The notes below the pieces were generated by a model that saw only the letters and a program-made list of their open reading frames with translations, was not told the origin of the DNA and made no database searches. From positions 248,001-312,000 of the forward strand of contig NZ_JACOPP010000001.1 in assembly GCF_014287895.1 (NCBI RefSeq): a stretch of DNA of 64,000 nucleotides, read 5' to 3'. Position numbers and translations under genes: made by a program. Positions 44,434-54,381 of this stretch are shown here, in pieces (the first letter of the stretch is position 1; each line of letters begins with the position of its first letter). The DNA is from Lawsonibacter hominis (GTDB lineage: Bacteria; Bacillota; Clostridia; Oscillospirales; Oscillospiraceae).

Positions 44434-45299
44434 GTTGGCGTATCTCCTTGCGTATCCAGGCCTGTCTCCGGCGTGGAGGATGGCTCCGGCGTTTCCGCAG
44501 CCGTTTCGGAAGCGGGGAGCCACCGCTCGGGCAGCAGGCGGGCCTCCCCCTCCCCATAGGTCAGATCCAGCGTACCGGTGCGGGCCACGCCCCGCTCGTC
44601 CATGGTCTCCAGCGCCCGCTTCAGGGCGTAGGTACGGTCGGTAAAATCGTCGTTCATGGGCATGACCACCGTCAGATCCGCTCCGTAACCGAAGCGGATC
44701 TCGTTGTCGGAACGCAGGTCGATGAACGCGGTGACGCTGCCCGTCATGCCCCGGGCCTGGATGGCGGAGAGCAGGCTCTTGAGGCTGGCCAGCTTGTCCT
44801 GTTGGGACTGATCCACCGCCAGGGGCGTGCCCACCGCGGGCGCCAATGGCGTCAGGCCCAGCACCTCCGCCTTCCCCTGGGCCAGGGAAGCGTCGCCCCG
44901 CTCCAGCAGCTTGCACCGCGCGTCCAGCAGCCAATACTCGCCGCCGGCGCAGAGCGCCGCCACCGGGTAGCTCTCGGTCACCTGGATGAGCAGGGTATCG
45001 GGCAGCTTGCGATGGATGGACACCTCGTCCACATAGGGCAGCTGCGTATAGATCTGCCGGGAAATCTGGTATTTGTTCAGGGCGAACAGGTTATCCCCCT
45101 GTTCCACCCCGGAGGACTGGATCACCTCCGCCTCGGCATACCGGCTGTTGCCGGAGACCACTACCGTATTGACCCGGAAAAACACCACGCAGCCCACCAA
45201 AAGAGCGGCGAAGATGAGCAGGGCGGACAGCAGCTTATAGAGGAAGCCGAAGCGTCCCCTGTTCCGCCGCCGTCCATGCCTGTTCCGTCTCGCCGCCAT
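44430..45299 (-). CDS. ftsQ: Cell division protein FtsQ/DivIB
   Basis: A 289-residue bitopic protein: a basic cytoplasmic tail (MAARRNRHGRRRNRGRF), one membrane helix (about 20-42) and a POTRA domain (FRVNTVVVSGNSRYAEAEVI...). The beta domain contains VTAFIDLRSDNEIRFGYG. It recruits and stabilises FtsL and FtsB-like partners. A Thr/Pro/Glu-rich tail ends it. A 90-bp gap with T-rich sequence precedes it after murA. Confidence 0.92.
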   Translation of the reverse strand: MAARRNRHGRRRNRGRFGFLYKLLSALLIFAALLVGCVVFFRVNTVVVSGNSRYAEAEVIQSSGVEQGDNLFALNKYQISRQIYTQLPYVDEVSIHRKLPDTLLIQVTESYPVAALCAGGEYWLLDARCKLLERGDASLAQGKAEVLGLTPLAPAVGTPLAVDQSQQDKLASLKSLLSAIQARGMTGSVTAFIDLRSDNEIRFGYGADLTVVMPMNDDFTDRTYALKRALETMDERGVARTGTLDLTYGEGEARLLPERWLPASETAAETPEPSSTPETGLDTQGDTPT

Positions 45300-45386
45300 G
45301 CTCCCGGTCTCCTGTTCTGTTTCTCTTTTGTGTGTCAGTATATCATAGGAAGGTCAAGAAATCGTTAAGGATTCCTTACAAATCGG

Positions 45387-46634
45387 TCAAGTCCTGCGGA
45401 CCGAGGCGCCCAGCAGGCGCAGGTCGCCGGGCAGGTCCTGATAGCCCCGTTCCACGTGGTGGATCCCGGTGACGATGCTCTCTCCCTCCGCGCCCAGCGC
45501 GGCCACGACCAGGGCGGCGCCGCCCCGCAGATCGGTGGAGCGTACTTGTGCGGCGTGGAGGCGGGGTACGCCGTAGACCACCGCCACCCGTCCCTCCACC
45601 TGGATCTCCGCCCCCATGCGGCAGAGCTCATCCACGTGGCGGTAGCGGCTTTCGAAAATATTCTCCACAAACACGCTGCAGCCCGTGCCCTTGCACAAAG
45701 CCGCCATCAGAGGCGCCTGCGCGTCGGTGGGAAAGCCGGGATAGGGGGCCGTGCGCACCGGCCGCACCCCCCGCAGGGGGGCCTGACACCGCAGCAGGAT
45801 ACGCTCCGGCGTGCTGGTCAGGGTACAGCCCGCCTCGGCCAGCACGGCGGTCACGGTGGACAGGTGCCGCCAGTCCACCCCCGTCACCTCCACCGTGCCC
45901 CCGGCGGAGGCAGCCGCGGCCAAGTAGGTGGCGGCCACGATCCGGTCGCCCATGACGGCGTATGCGCCGCCGTGCAGGCGCTTTCCGCCCCGTATGGTGA
46001 TGACCGAGCTGCCCGCGCCGTGCACGTCGGCGCCCATGGCGCAGAGAAACTGCTGCAGGTCCACGATCTCAGGCTCCCGGGCGGCGTTGGTGATGGTGGT
46101 ATCCCCTTCGGCCGCCACCGCCGCCAGCATGGCGTTTTCCGTGGCCCCCACGCTGGGCAGGGAGAAGACGATATCCGCCCCCCGCAGTCCCCCGGTACAG
46201 TGGAGGCCGCCGCCCGCCTCGGCGATCACGGCCCCCAGGGACCGCATGGCCGCCAGATGCAGATCGATGGGCCGCGGCCCCAGCTCGCACCCGCCGGGGG
46301 CGCACAGATCGGCCTGGCCCATACGGCCCAGAACGGCTCCCAGGAAGATCACGGAGGAGCGCATTTCCCGCATCAGGTCGTCAGGCACGTCCCAGCCCGT
46401 AGGGGCCGAGGCGTCTACGATCACCGCATCCCCCTCCCGCCGGACCGCGCAGCCCAGATGGCGCAGGATGTCCAGGGATGCGGTCACGTCCGACAGGTCC
46501 GGGCAGTTGCGCACCACGCACTCCCCCGGCACCAGCAGGCAGGCCGCCAGGATGGGAAGCACGCTGTTTTTTGCCCCATGTATCCTCACGGAGCCGTCCA
46601 GGGGGCGTCCGCCCTCCACCAGATAAGCACTCAT
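45387..46634 (-). CDS. murA: UDP-N-acetylglucosamine 1-carboxyvinyltransferase
   Basis: A 415-residue EPSP-synthase-fold enzyme that adds enolpyruvate to UDP-GlcNAc in the first committed step of peptidoglycan synthesis. The active-site loop APGGCELGPRPIDLHL carries Cys116, the fosfomycin target. GAKNSVLPILAACLL is the N-terminal substrate motif. The start MSAYLVEGG at 46634 sits about 8 bases after GGAGG. Placed between murG and ftsQ, where bacilli often have murB. Confidence 0.95.
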   Translation of the reverse strand: MSAYLVEGGRPLDGSVRIHGAKNSVLPILAACLLVPGECVVRNCPDLSDVTASLDILRHLGCAVRREGDAVIVDASAPTGWDVPDDLMREMRSSVIFLGAVLGRMGQADLCAPGGCELGPRPIDLHLAAMRSLGAVIAEAGGGLHCTGGLRGADIVFSLPSVGATENAMLAAVAAEGDTTITNAAREPEIVDLQQFLCAMGADVHGAGSSVITIRGGKRLHGGAYAVMGDRIVAATYLAAAASAGGTVEVTGVDWRHLSTVTAVLAEAGCTLTSTPERILLRCQAPLRGVRPVRTAPYPGFPTDAQAPLMAALCKGTGCSVFVENIFESRYRHVDELCRMGAEIQVEGRVAVVYGVPRLHAAQVRSTDLRGGAALVVAALGAEGESIVTGIHHVERGYQDLPGDLRLLGASVRRT

Positions 46635-46700
46635 AGGTTCCATCCTCCGCACAGTTTGGGTTTTCATCAAGCCATACTATGCGCAGGACAGAAGTGGGGT

Positions 46701-47834
46701 TCATTCCCCCGTTTTCTCCATCAGTGCGCGTAAGGTCTCATAGATCCGCTCCGCCGCGTCGGGTACGGCCATATCCCGCAGGGACCGGCTCATCCTCTCC
46801 CGGCGCCCGGGGGCGTCCAGAAGGGTGCGGATCTGCCCGTAGAGCGCCGCGCCGGAGCAGGCGCTCTCCGGCAGGAGCACCGCGCCGCCGGCGCGCTCCA
46901 GCACCCTGGCGTTTTTCGTCTGGTGGTCGGCCACCACGTTGGGGGAGGGCACCAGCACCGCCGGCCGGGCAATGGCCGTGATCTCCGCGATGGTGGAGGC
47001 GCCCGCCCGGCAGAGCACCAGGTCGGCCGCCGCCATGACCAGCGGCATATCATAGATGTACTCCCGCACATCGATCTGCGGATATCGCTTCCGGTCGATC
47101 CCCCGGGCCTTCAGATCCGCCAGCAGGTCCGAGTAATTGCGGCCCGCGCCGTGGATGTGGTGGAAGGGCGCGCCGCCGGCGCATTCCCGGGCGATGCACT
47201 CCGCCATCTGGCGGTTCATCACCTCCGCGCCCAGACTGCCCCAAACCGAGAGCACCAGAGGAGCTTGGTCGGTCAAGCCCAGCTGCTGCCGGGCCTGCTT
47301 CCGTGTATAGCGGAAAAAGTCTTCCCGCACCGGCGTGCCGGTGACCGTTACCTTGTCCGGGTCGTCATAGTGGCTCCGGCTCTCCTCAAAGCCCACCATC
47401 ACTTGATCCACTACCTTGGACAGGGCTTTGGTGGTCAGGCCGGGGACGGCGTTGGACTCGTGAACGGCGGTGGGGATGCCCCGCTTCGCCGCGGCCTTTA
47501 CCACTGGGAAGGAGGCATAGCCGCCGGTGCCCACCACCAGGTCGGGCTGAAAGCGGTCCAGGATGGCGTCGGCCTGGCGCTTGGAGCGGTTCATGTTCAG
47601 CAGGGTCTTCCCATTGTGGACGATGGCGGCCGGATGAAGGGAGCGGCGGAAATTGGTGATGGTCACCGTCTCGATCTCATAGCCCTCCTTGGGCACCAGG
47701 CGCGTCTCCATGCCCCCGTCCGCGCCCACGAAAAGCACCCTGCAGCCGGGGTTGCGGGCCTGGAACATCTGCGCCAGCGCCACCGCGGGATTCACGTGTC
47801 CGGCCGTCCCGCCGCAGGTAAAGAGGATCTTCAT
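46701..47834 (-). CDS. murG: MurG, lipid II-forming GlcNAc transferase
   Basis: A 377-residue GT-B glycosyltransferase that converts lipid I to lipid II at the inner membrane face. The N-terminal GGTAGHVNPAVALAQ and the C-terminal donor site VLCRAGASTIAEITAIARPAVLVPSPNVVADHQTKNA are textbook. Start ATG 47834 with SD GGAGGGAA. Confidence 0.96.
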   Translation of the reverse strand: MKILFTCGGTAGHVNPAVALAQMFQARNPGCRVLFVGADGGMETRLVPKEGYEIETVTITNFRRSLHPAAIVHNGKTLLNMNRSKRQADAILDRFQPDLVVGTGGYASFPVVKAAAKRGIPTAVHESNAVPGLTTKALSKVVDQVMVGFEESRSHYDDPDKVTVTGTPVREDFFRYTRKQARQQLGLTDQAPLVLSVWGSLGAEVMNRQMAECIARECAGGAPFHHIHGAGRNYSDLLADLKARGIDRKRYPQIDVREYIYDMPLVMAAADLVLCRAGASTIAEITAIARPAVLVPSPNVVADHQTKNARVLERAGGAVLLPESACSGAALYGQIRTLLDAPGRRERMSRSLRDMAVPDAAERIYETLRALMEKTGE

Positions 47835-47868
47835 ACCATTCCCTCCAACGGTCATATGTCCCAGATCC

Positions 47869-49083
47869 CTAGCCCTGTTTGGGGGCCGGGATCTGGCGTG
47901 AAACGCTTAAGACGATGCCCATCTCCAGCAGTTGGATCATCAGCGCCGTACCCCCGTAGCTGAAAAAGGGCAGGGAGATGCCGGTCACGGGGATCAGATT
48001 GGTGACCACGGCAATGTTCAGGAAGACCTGTACCGCCGTCAGGGTCGTGATGCCCACCACCAGCAGGGCGCCGAACCGGTCCCGGGCGTGGACGGCGATC
48101 CAGAACCCCCGAAGGATGAGCAGCGCGAACAGGAAGAGCACAATGCAGGCCCCCACGAGACCCAGTTCCTCGCAGACGATGGCAAAGATGTAGTCGTTTT
48201 CCGGCTCGGGGATGTAGAGGAATTTCTGGCGGCTCTTGCCCAGGCCCAGGCCCAGCAGCCCGCCGGAACCGATGGCGTAGAGGGATTGGATGGTCTGATA
48301 TCCCTTGCCCAGCGGGTCGCTCCAGGGGTCCTGCCACAGCTCGATGCGGCTGGCCATGTAGCTGGTGTTTGTAATGATGAACCACAGCCCCACCACCGCC
48401 AGGCCGCCCCCGGCGATGAACCAGTAGAGCTTGACGCCCGCGGCAAAGAGCACCGCCGCGCCGCCGGCCAGGATGAGGATGGTGCCCGACATATGGGGCT
48501 CCGCCAGCATGAGGGCCGCCACCACCACCAAAATCAGGATGTAGGGCACCAGCTCCAGCAGGCCGATCTTGTCCAGGAGGGCAAACACGCCGCTGAGGGG
48601 ATGCCGGGGGGAGAGCCGCCGCTCCTTTTCCGTATTCCGTTTGGACAGGCGGGCGGCAAAGTACATGATGACGCCCAGCTTTGCGATCTCCGAAGGCTGG
48701 AAGCTGCCCGCCACCGGGATGCGGATCCAACGCTGCGCGCCCACGGTGCTTCGCCCGTAGCCGAAGGGCAAAACCAGCACCAGCAGGACCACGGAGATGA
48801 CCAGAAGAAAGACGGACATCCAGCGGAAGGTCTGGTAATTGATCTTGGAGGTCACATACAGGACCGCCAGCCCCGCCACGGCAAACAGCCCCTGGCGCAC
48901 GAAATAATAGGTGGGGTTATTTTGGGCTACGCTGGAATCGTAATAGGCGGTGGCGTAGGAGGCGGAAAAGACCATGATGACGCCGATGCCGGTCAGCAGG
49001 ACCACCAGCATCAGGAACGGCAGGTCCATGGGTCCCCGGGCCAGCTGCTCCTCCATCGTCAGGTCTCGTTTCAGCTTTGGCAT
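47869..49083 (-). CDS. ftsW: FtsW/SpoVE-type SEDS peptidoglycan polymerase
   Basis: A 404-residue protein with 10 membrane helices. The SEDS signatures are present: FQPSEIAKLGVIMYFA, a catalytic Asp in the extracellular loop (PEPENDYIFAIVCEELGL) and PVTGISLPFFSYGGTALM at the end. It polymerises lipid II together with the class B PBP encoded upstream. Whether it serves vegetative division, sporulation or both cannot be told here. Confidence 0.94.
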   Translation of the reverse strand: MPKLKRDLTMEEQLARGPMDLPFLMLVVLLTGIGVIMVFSASYATAYYDSSVAQNNPTYYFVRQGLFAVAGLAVLYVTSKINYQTFRWMSVFLLVISVVLLVLVLPFGYGRSTVGAQRWIRIPVAGSFQPSEIAKLGVIMYFAARLSKRNTEKERRLSPRHPLSGVFALLDKIGLLELVPYILILVVVAALMLAEPHMSGTILILAGGAAVLFAAGVKLYWFIAGGGLAVVGLWFIITNTSYMASRIELWQDPWSDPLGKGYQTIQSLYAIGSGGLLGLGLGKSRQKFLYIPEPENDYIFAIVCEELGLVGACIVLFLFALLILRGFWIAVHARDRFGALLVVGITTLTAVQVFLNIAVVTNLIPVTGISLPFFSYGGTALMIQLLEMGIVLSVSRQIPAPKQG

Positions 49084-49132
49084 TGCTCCACCTCCTTCCG
49101 CCTCAAGGCGGTCCTTCCGATACGGCGCGTTT

Positions 49133-50113
49133 TCAGCGGTTCATGACGCCCCAGAAGGACAGCACGCAGGTCACGGCGGTGATCCCTGTGAAGACGCAGA
49201 ACAGCTTTACCTCGCTCCATCCGCCCATCTCCAGGTGATGGTGCAGCGGAGCCATGCGGAAGATCCGCTTGCCGTGGGAGAGCTTGAAATATCCCACCTG
49301 CAGGATATCGGACAGGGTCTCCGCAATGTAGATGACGCCCACCGTGATCAGGATCAGGGGGATATCCAGGGCGAACGCCAGCCCGCACACCGCTCCCCCC
49401 AGAAACAGAGAGCCGGTGTCCCCCATAAAGACCTTGGCCGGATAAAAATTATAGATCAGGAAGGCGCACAGCCCTCCAAACAGGGCGGCGGCAAAGACGC
49501 CCAGTTCATACCGGGCCCAGAAGCAAGCCGCCGCCGTGAAGAACAGCGCCACAGGCATGGTCACCCCGGCGGCCAAACCGTCGATTCCGTCGGTGATATT
49601 CACCGCGTTTACCGTCCCCACCATCACAAACGCCGCAAACACCATGTACAGCGGCCAGGGGATCAAAAAGGTCACGTGGAAAAAGGGGACGTAGAGCGCA
49701 TTGGACAGGTAGCCGTGGTTGCGCATGAGCACGGTAAACAATATGGCCGCCGCCAGCTGGAGCAGGAACTTCTGGGGGGCGGTCAGGCCGGTGTTCTCAT
49801 GCTTTTTCACCTTAAAGTAGTCGTCGATATAGCCGATGACGCCGAACACCAGGGCGAACAGGAACACAAAGGCCCCGCCGAAGCGGCCTTGGGCAAAATC
49901 CTTCCACCCCAGCAGAAAGACCGCCGCGGCGACGCCGATGATGAACATCAGCCCTCCCATGGTGGGGGTCCCCTGTTTGGACCTGTGCCAGGTGGGCCCG
50001 ATGTCCTTGATGGACTGGCCCGCCTTCATCCTCCGCAGCGCCGGGATCAGCGCTTTCCCCGTCAGGGCGGCCACCACAAAGGCCACCACAAAGCTGATGA
50101 CGATCCTCAACAT
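49133..50113 (-). CDS. mraY: Phospho-MurNAc-pentapeptide transferase MraY
   Basis: A 326-residue, 10-helix membrane enzyme making lipid I from UDP-MurNAc-pentapeptide and undecaprenyl phosphate. Catalytic motifs: GYIDDYFK (Asp pair), VNITDGIDGLA, and the C-terminal MAPLHHHLEM His cluster; KQGTPTMGG near the N-terminus. ATG 50113 (MLRIVISF) after GGAGGG. Confidence 0.96.
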   Translation of the reverse strand: MLRIVISFVVAFVVAALTGKALIPALRRMKAGQSIKDIGPTWHRSKQGTPTMGGLMFIIGVAAAVFLLGWKDFAQGRFGGAFVFLFALVFGVIGYIDDYFKVKKHENTGLTAPQKFLLQLAAAILFTVLMRNHGYLSNALYVPFFHVTFLIPWPLYMVFAAFVMVGTVNAVNITDGIDGLAAGVTMPVALFFTAAACFWARYELGVFAAALFGGLCAFLIYNFYPAKVFMGDTGSLFLGGAVCGLAFALDIPLILITVGVIYIAETLSDILQVGYFKLSHGKRIFRMAPLHHHLEMGGWSEVKLFCVFTGITAVTCVLSFWGVMNR

Positions 50114-50219
50114 ATCTTTTGCACCCTCCAAAGTACCGTTCGGACTCTTTTTTCACAATGGAGCATTGTACCACAACACGCAAGCCGTTTCCACTCGAAA
50201 TAGTAACAAAAATGCGGCG

Positions 50220-51659
50220 TTATCCCCGATAGAACGAGGCAACTTCCTCCCGCTCGTCCAGATGCCGCTGCACGCCGTCGATCTCCTGATAGGTCTCGTG
50301 CCCCTTTCCGGCCAGCACCACCGTATCCCCCGGCCGGGCCAGACGCAGCGCGTAGCGAATGGCGGCCCGGCGGTCCGGCTCTACGGCGTAGGGCGCGCCG
50401 CCCTCCTGCATGCCCTCCAGGATGTCGTCGATGATCGCCTCCGGCTCCTCGGTCCGGGGATTGTCGGAGGTGACCACCACGAAATCGGAGAGCGCGGCGG
50501 CGATCGCCCCCATCATGGGCCGTTTGGTGCGGTCCCGGTCGCCGCCGCAGCCGAACAGGCAGATGACCCGCTCCCGGGTAAAATCACGGACCGTGGTCAG
50601 GATATTTTCCAGTGCGTCCGGTGTGTGAGCGTAGTCAATGATGACGGTAAACTCAGCGGGAACCGGCACCACTTCGATGCGCCCCTTGACCCCATCCGCC
50701 CGCTCCAGGGCGGCGGCGACGCCCGCCAGCGGCAGACCCAGGGCCAGGCCGCAGGCAATGACGCCCAGGGCGTTATAAATGGTAAAGCCGCCGGGTATGG
50801 GCAGGCGGATACGCTGGATGCTCCCCACCGCCACCGCCTCGAATTCCACCCGGTCGGGAAAGAGCCTCAGATTCTTGGCGGTCAGATCGGCGTCATCCTT
50901 GTTCTCGGAGTAGGTCAGCTTGGGACAGGCCACCGTGGAGGCGAAATAGCGTCCGGCCTCGTCGTCCAGATTCAGCACCGCTGTGTCCGTCTGGCGGAAG
51001 AGCCGCCCCTTGGCGTCCCGGTAGGCCTCCATCGTGCCGTGAAAGTCCAGATGATCCCGGGTCAGATTGGTAAAGATGCCGGCTGCAAACCGGATCCCGT
51101 CCACCCGGTGGAGCACCATGGCATGGGAGGACGCCTCCATGACCACGTGGGTGCATCCGGCGTCCGCCATCTCCCGCAGCAGCTTCTGCACCTCCCAGGA
51201 TTCCGGGGTGGTGCGGTGGGCAGGCAGGACCGCCCCGCCGATCATGTTCTGGTTGGTGCCGATGAGCCCCACCTTGGCCCCCAGCACGCCCTCCAGCATC
51301 GCCTTGAGCAGATAGGTGGTGGTCGTCTTGCCGTTGGTCCCGGTGACGGCCAGCGCCGTCAGGCGATCGGCCGGGCGGCCGAACCAGTTGGCGGAGACCG
51401 CCGCCAACGCCGCCCGCGCATCCGGGACCACGATCCATGGTCCCGCTTCTTCCGGCGCATGCTCGCAGAGCACCGCGGAGGCCCCCAGCGCCAGCGCCTG
51501 GGAAATAAATCTGTGTCCGTCGGTCTTGTAGCCCGGCAGCGCCGCAAACAGACAGCCGGGCATCAGTTCTCTGGTGTCGTAGCAAATTCCTGAAATTTCC
51601 ACTTCCCGGACGGTCTTTTCCGTATATTCCACACCGTCCAATAGCTTTTCAAGCTGCAT
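50220..51659 (-). CDS. murE: MurE, UDP-MurNAc-tripeptide ligase (meso-DAP type)
   Basis: A 479-residue Mur ligase. ATP motif VTGTNGKTTTTYLLK; the selectivity motif SDNPRTEEP indicates meso-diaminopimelate rather than lysine addition. Central-domain EASSHAM and FTNLTRDHLDFHGTM are conserved. Start ATG 51659 with SD GAGAGGTGAG. murF and murD do not follow it as in many dcw clusters. Confidence 0.95.
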   Translation of the reverse strand: MQLEKLLDGVEYTEKTVREVEISGICYDTRELMPGCLFAALPGYKTDGHRFISQALALGASAVLCEHAPEEAGPWIVVPDARAALAAVSANWFGRPADRLTALAVTGTNGKTTTTYLLKAMLEGVLGAKVGLIGTNQNMIGGAVLPAHRTTPESWEVQKLLREMADAGCTHVVMEASSHAMVLHRVDGIRFAAGIFTNLTRDHLDFHGTMEAYRDAKGRLFRQTDTAVLNLDDEAGRYFASTVACPKLTYSENKDDADLTAKNLRLFPDRVEFEAVAVGSIQRIRLPIPGGFTIYNALGVIACGLALGLPLAGVAAALERADGVKGRIEVVPVPAEFTVIIDYAHTPDALENILTTVRDFTRERVICLFGCGGDRDRTKRPMMGAIAAALSDFVVVTSDNPRTEEPEAIIDDILEGMQEGGAPYAVEPDRRAAIRYALRLARPGDTVVLAGKGHETYQEIDGVQRHLDEREEVASFYRG

Positions 51660-51834
51660 ACGCTCACCTCTCGTTGTCGCAAAGTAGACCATTTCCCCCC
51701 GTCCGCCCATCCCCTCGGAGCGCGGAGAGGGCATCGCGCCCCTCGGGCGCGTATCCGGTGGGACCCGGTCCCCCCGGGAAGGCGCGTACCCTGCCGCGCA
51801 GCGGCAGAGATTTTCCGCAGAAAGTCGACGCGCC
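51660..51834 (-). other. Structured intergenic region between spoVD and murE
   Basis: 175 bp without a gene. On the minus strand it holds consecutive GC-rich dyads: CTGCCGC/GCGGCAG, GGGACC/GGTCCC and CGCGCCC/GGGCGCG. It is probably an mRNA structure separating two parts of the dcw transcript. No promoter was recognised. Confidence 0.45.
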
Positions 51835-54231
51835 TTAGAATCCCCACCCGGCGCCGCCGCCGGAATTGTCGATAAACTGTACCTCCACGGCGGTACCCCG
51901 ATCTACCAGGGTGCCCGCCTCGATGGACTGGCTGAGGGCCACGGTGCTGGAGCCGTAGTCCGTGGCGCCGGTGGCCTTCATATAGAGCCCCGCATTCTCC
52001 AGCGCCTGCCGGGCGGCCTCCGCGGTCTTGCCCGTCACATTGGGCACCTCCACGGGATCGGTGGGGACGCTCTCGCCCAGATAGACCACCACCTGGCTGC
52101 CGCCGGGGATGGACGCGCCGGAGGCCGGGATCTGTCCGGTGACGGTATCCCCGCCGCCCACGGTGCGTACGGTCAGGTTGGCGTTTTTCAGACGGCTGGT
52201 GGCGTCGGCCAGGTTCAGGCCGGTCAGATTGGGCACCAGCGTGTCCGCCTGAGCGGAATACGTCTTCTCCACGCCCAGATAATCCAGAATATCCTCCAGC
52301 AGCTCTCCCGCCATAATGGCCGCCATGTTGCCGCCGCTGATGTACCAGCCGCCGGCGGTATAGTTGCTGCCGGCGGAGACCGGTTTGGGGTTGTCGTAGG
52401 CCAAAAGGATAATGACCTGCGGGTCGTCGGCCGGGGCGAAGCCCAGGAAGGAGACGATGGTGTGGTCGTCCTCGCCGGTCTCGGAGGAGCCGGTCTTGCC
52501 GCCGATGCGGTAGCCCTCTACCCGGGCGTTCTTGCCGGTGCCGCCGTCCACCACCTTTTCCAGGATGGTGCGGCAGCGCTCGCTGGTCTGCGCGCTGACC
52601 ACCTGCCGGACCTCCGTGGGGTCGGTATGGCTGATGATGTTCCCATCCGAGTCGGTCACGTCCGAAACCACATAGGGCTGCATCAGGTGCCCGCCGTTGA
52701 CCACGGCGGAGGCGGCGGTGATCAGCTGGATGGGGGTGACCTTAAAGCGCTGGCCAAACGAGGCGGTGGCCAGAGAGGTCTCGCCGTAGACGCCGGTAAA
52801 AAAGTCCCGGTCCCATACCAGGCCGCCCTTGGAGTTGTCGGCCTCGCCCTGCATGTCGATGCCGGTCTTGCCGATCATGCCGAAGTTCTCCAGATAGTCG
52901 TAGAACTTCTCCGCGCCCAGCCGCTGGCCGATGGCGATGAAGGCGGGGTTGCAGGAGTTGCCCACCGCGGTGGCCAGGTCCTGGTCCCCGTGCCCCTCCC
53001 GCTTGGAGCAGCGGATTTTACGGTCCGCGACCGTCGCCACGCCGGAACAGTAGAAATGGTCGCTCTCGGTGACCACCCCCTCCTCCAGCGCGGCGGCCAG
53101 CACCATGGCTTTGAATGTGGAGCCCGGCTCATAGGTGTCCACGATGGCCTTGTTGCGCCACTGCTGGTTCTGCACCTGCCCCAGGGCCTCCAGATAGGCC
53201 TGGTCGCTGGAGCCGGGATCGTTTTCCACCTTCTCCAGATACTCCGCCAACACCGGATCGGTCACCGTCCAGGGGCTGTTCAGATCATAGGTTGGGGAGT
53301 TGGCCCAGGCCAGAATGGCGCCGGTGTTGGGATCCATGGCGATGGCGAAGCCGCCGTCCCGCACTTCAAAGGTCTCCACGCCCTTGGCCAGGATGCGTTC
53401 GCAGTAGGACTGGATGGTGGCGTCGATGGTCAGCTTCAGGTCGTTGCCGTTGGTGGCATCGTAGTATTCCTCAAAACGGTAGAGCATCTCGGTGCCCTTC
53501 CCGTTTTTGGCGGTGACCACCCGGCCGGTCTGCCCGGCCAGCTGCTCCTCATAGACGGCCTCCATGCCGTAAGCGCCTTTGCCGTCGCTGTTGTAGTTGA
53601 CCCAGCCGATGACCTGGGCCGCCAGGGAACCTTTGGGATAGTACCGCTTCGTGGTAGGCATAACGAAAATGCCGCCGGACAGGTGATTTTGGGTGATGAA
53701 CTCCCGTACCGCGTCGCTCTCCTCCTCCTCCACACGCCATTTGACGATCTCATAAGCGGAATTGACTTTTTCCAGCCGCTTGATGATATCCGCCACGTCC
53801 AGATCCAGGATCTCCGACAGGCCCTCCGCGATGAATTGATTGGTCGGCTCCGGGTAGTCCGGAGCCTCCTTCCCTTTTTCCCGGGCCGTCTCCACCGCCT
53901 CCTGATAGGCGTCCTGCAGCTTGACGATATCCCGCGGAGAGAGCTGGATATTATACACCGTATAGCTCATGGCAAGCGGCGTGCCCTTGCTGTCATAGAT
54001 GGTGCCCCGGCTGGCGGAGACGGTGGAATCCCGGGTCTGCTGGTCGATGGCAAGCTGCTCATACTTCTCGTGCTCCACGATCTGGATCTGATAAAGCTTG
54101 ACGAACAACGGAACAAAAGCGCATACGCCGCAGACCAGCATCAGAAACAGGGTGCGCAGCAGGATCGTCCGGTTGGCCCGCCGGTCAGGCTGCTGAGGTA
54201 CCATTCTGCTTTTTCTTCTTCTGGGCGCCAT
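51835..54231 (-). CDS. spoVD: Class B penicillin-binding protein with two PASTA domains
   Basis: A 798-residue transpeptidase: cytoplasmic basic tail, one membrane helix (about 22-45), pedestal domain, transpeptidase domain and two C-terminal PASTA repeats (VPNLTGLNLADATSRLKNANL, VPNVTGKTAEAARQALENAGL). Catalytic motifs: PGSTFK (Ser371), GNSCN and GGKTGSSETG. ATG 54231 after AGGAGGC. It crosslinks septal or spore peptidoglycan with the SEDS partner. The single PBP here could be the division (PbpB) or the sporulation (SpoVD) form; PASTA domains do not decide. Confidence 0.93.
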   Translation of the reverse strand: MAPRRRKSRMVPQQPDRRANRTILLRTLFLMLVCGVCAFVPLFVKLYQIQIVEHEKYEQLAIDQQTRDSTVSASRGTIYDSKGTPLAMSYTVYNIQLSPRDIVKLQDAYQEAVETAREKGKEAPDYPEPTNQFIAEGLSEILDLDVADIIKRLEKVNSAYEIVKWRVEEEESDAVREFITQNHLSGGIFVMPTTKRYYPKGSLAAQVIGWVNYNSDGKGAYGMEAVYEEQLAGQTGRVVTAKNGKGTEMLYRFEEYYDATNGNDLKLTIDATIQSYCERILAKGVETFEVRDGGFAIAMDPNTGAILAWANSPTYDLNSPWTVTDPVLAEYLEKVENDPGSSDQAYLEALGQVQNQQWRNKAIVDTYEPGSTFKAMVLAAALEEGVVTESDHFYCSGVATVADRKIRCSKREGHGDQDLATAVGNSCNPAFIAIGQRLGAEKFYDYLENFGMIGKTGIDMQGEADNSKGGLVWDRDFFTGVYGETSLATASFGQRFKVTPIQLITAASAVVNGGHLMQPYVVSDVTDSDGNIISHTDPTEVRQVVSAQTSERCRTILEKVVDGGTGKNARVEGYRIGGKTGSSETGEDDHTIVSFLGFAPADDPQVIILLAYDNPKPVSAGSNYTAGGWYISGGNMAAIMAGELLEDILDYLGVEKTYSAQADTLVPNLTGLNLADATSRLKNANLTVRTVGGGDTVTGQIPASGASIPGGSQVVVYLGESVPTDPVEVPNVTGKTAEAARQALENAGLYMKATGATDYGSSTVALSQSIEAGTLVDRGTAVEVQFIDNSGGGAGWGF

Positions 54232-54275
54232 CGTGCCTGCCTCCTGTCTTGGTCGGACGTCTTTGGATACCGCAG

Positions 54276-54309
54276 GAGGGCGTAAGAAAATTCCTTTTCT
54301 TACGCCCTC
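54276..54309. repeat. Perfect hairpin between ftsL and spoVD
   Basis: GAGGGCGTAAGAAAA and its exact complement form a 15-bp stem with a 4-base loop, 45 bp before the PBP start. No U-tract follows on the operon strand, so partial attenuation or RNA processing is more likely than full termination. Confidence 0.65.
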
Positions 54310-54381
54310 TTCTCTGGAAGGCCGCCGCCGGCAGCCCGTTCTGTATTGTATGGGGGTCTGCAAATCAGTATATGGCTGGTT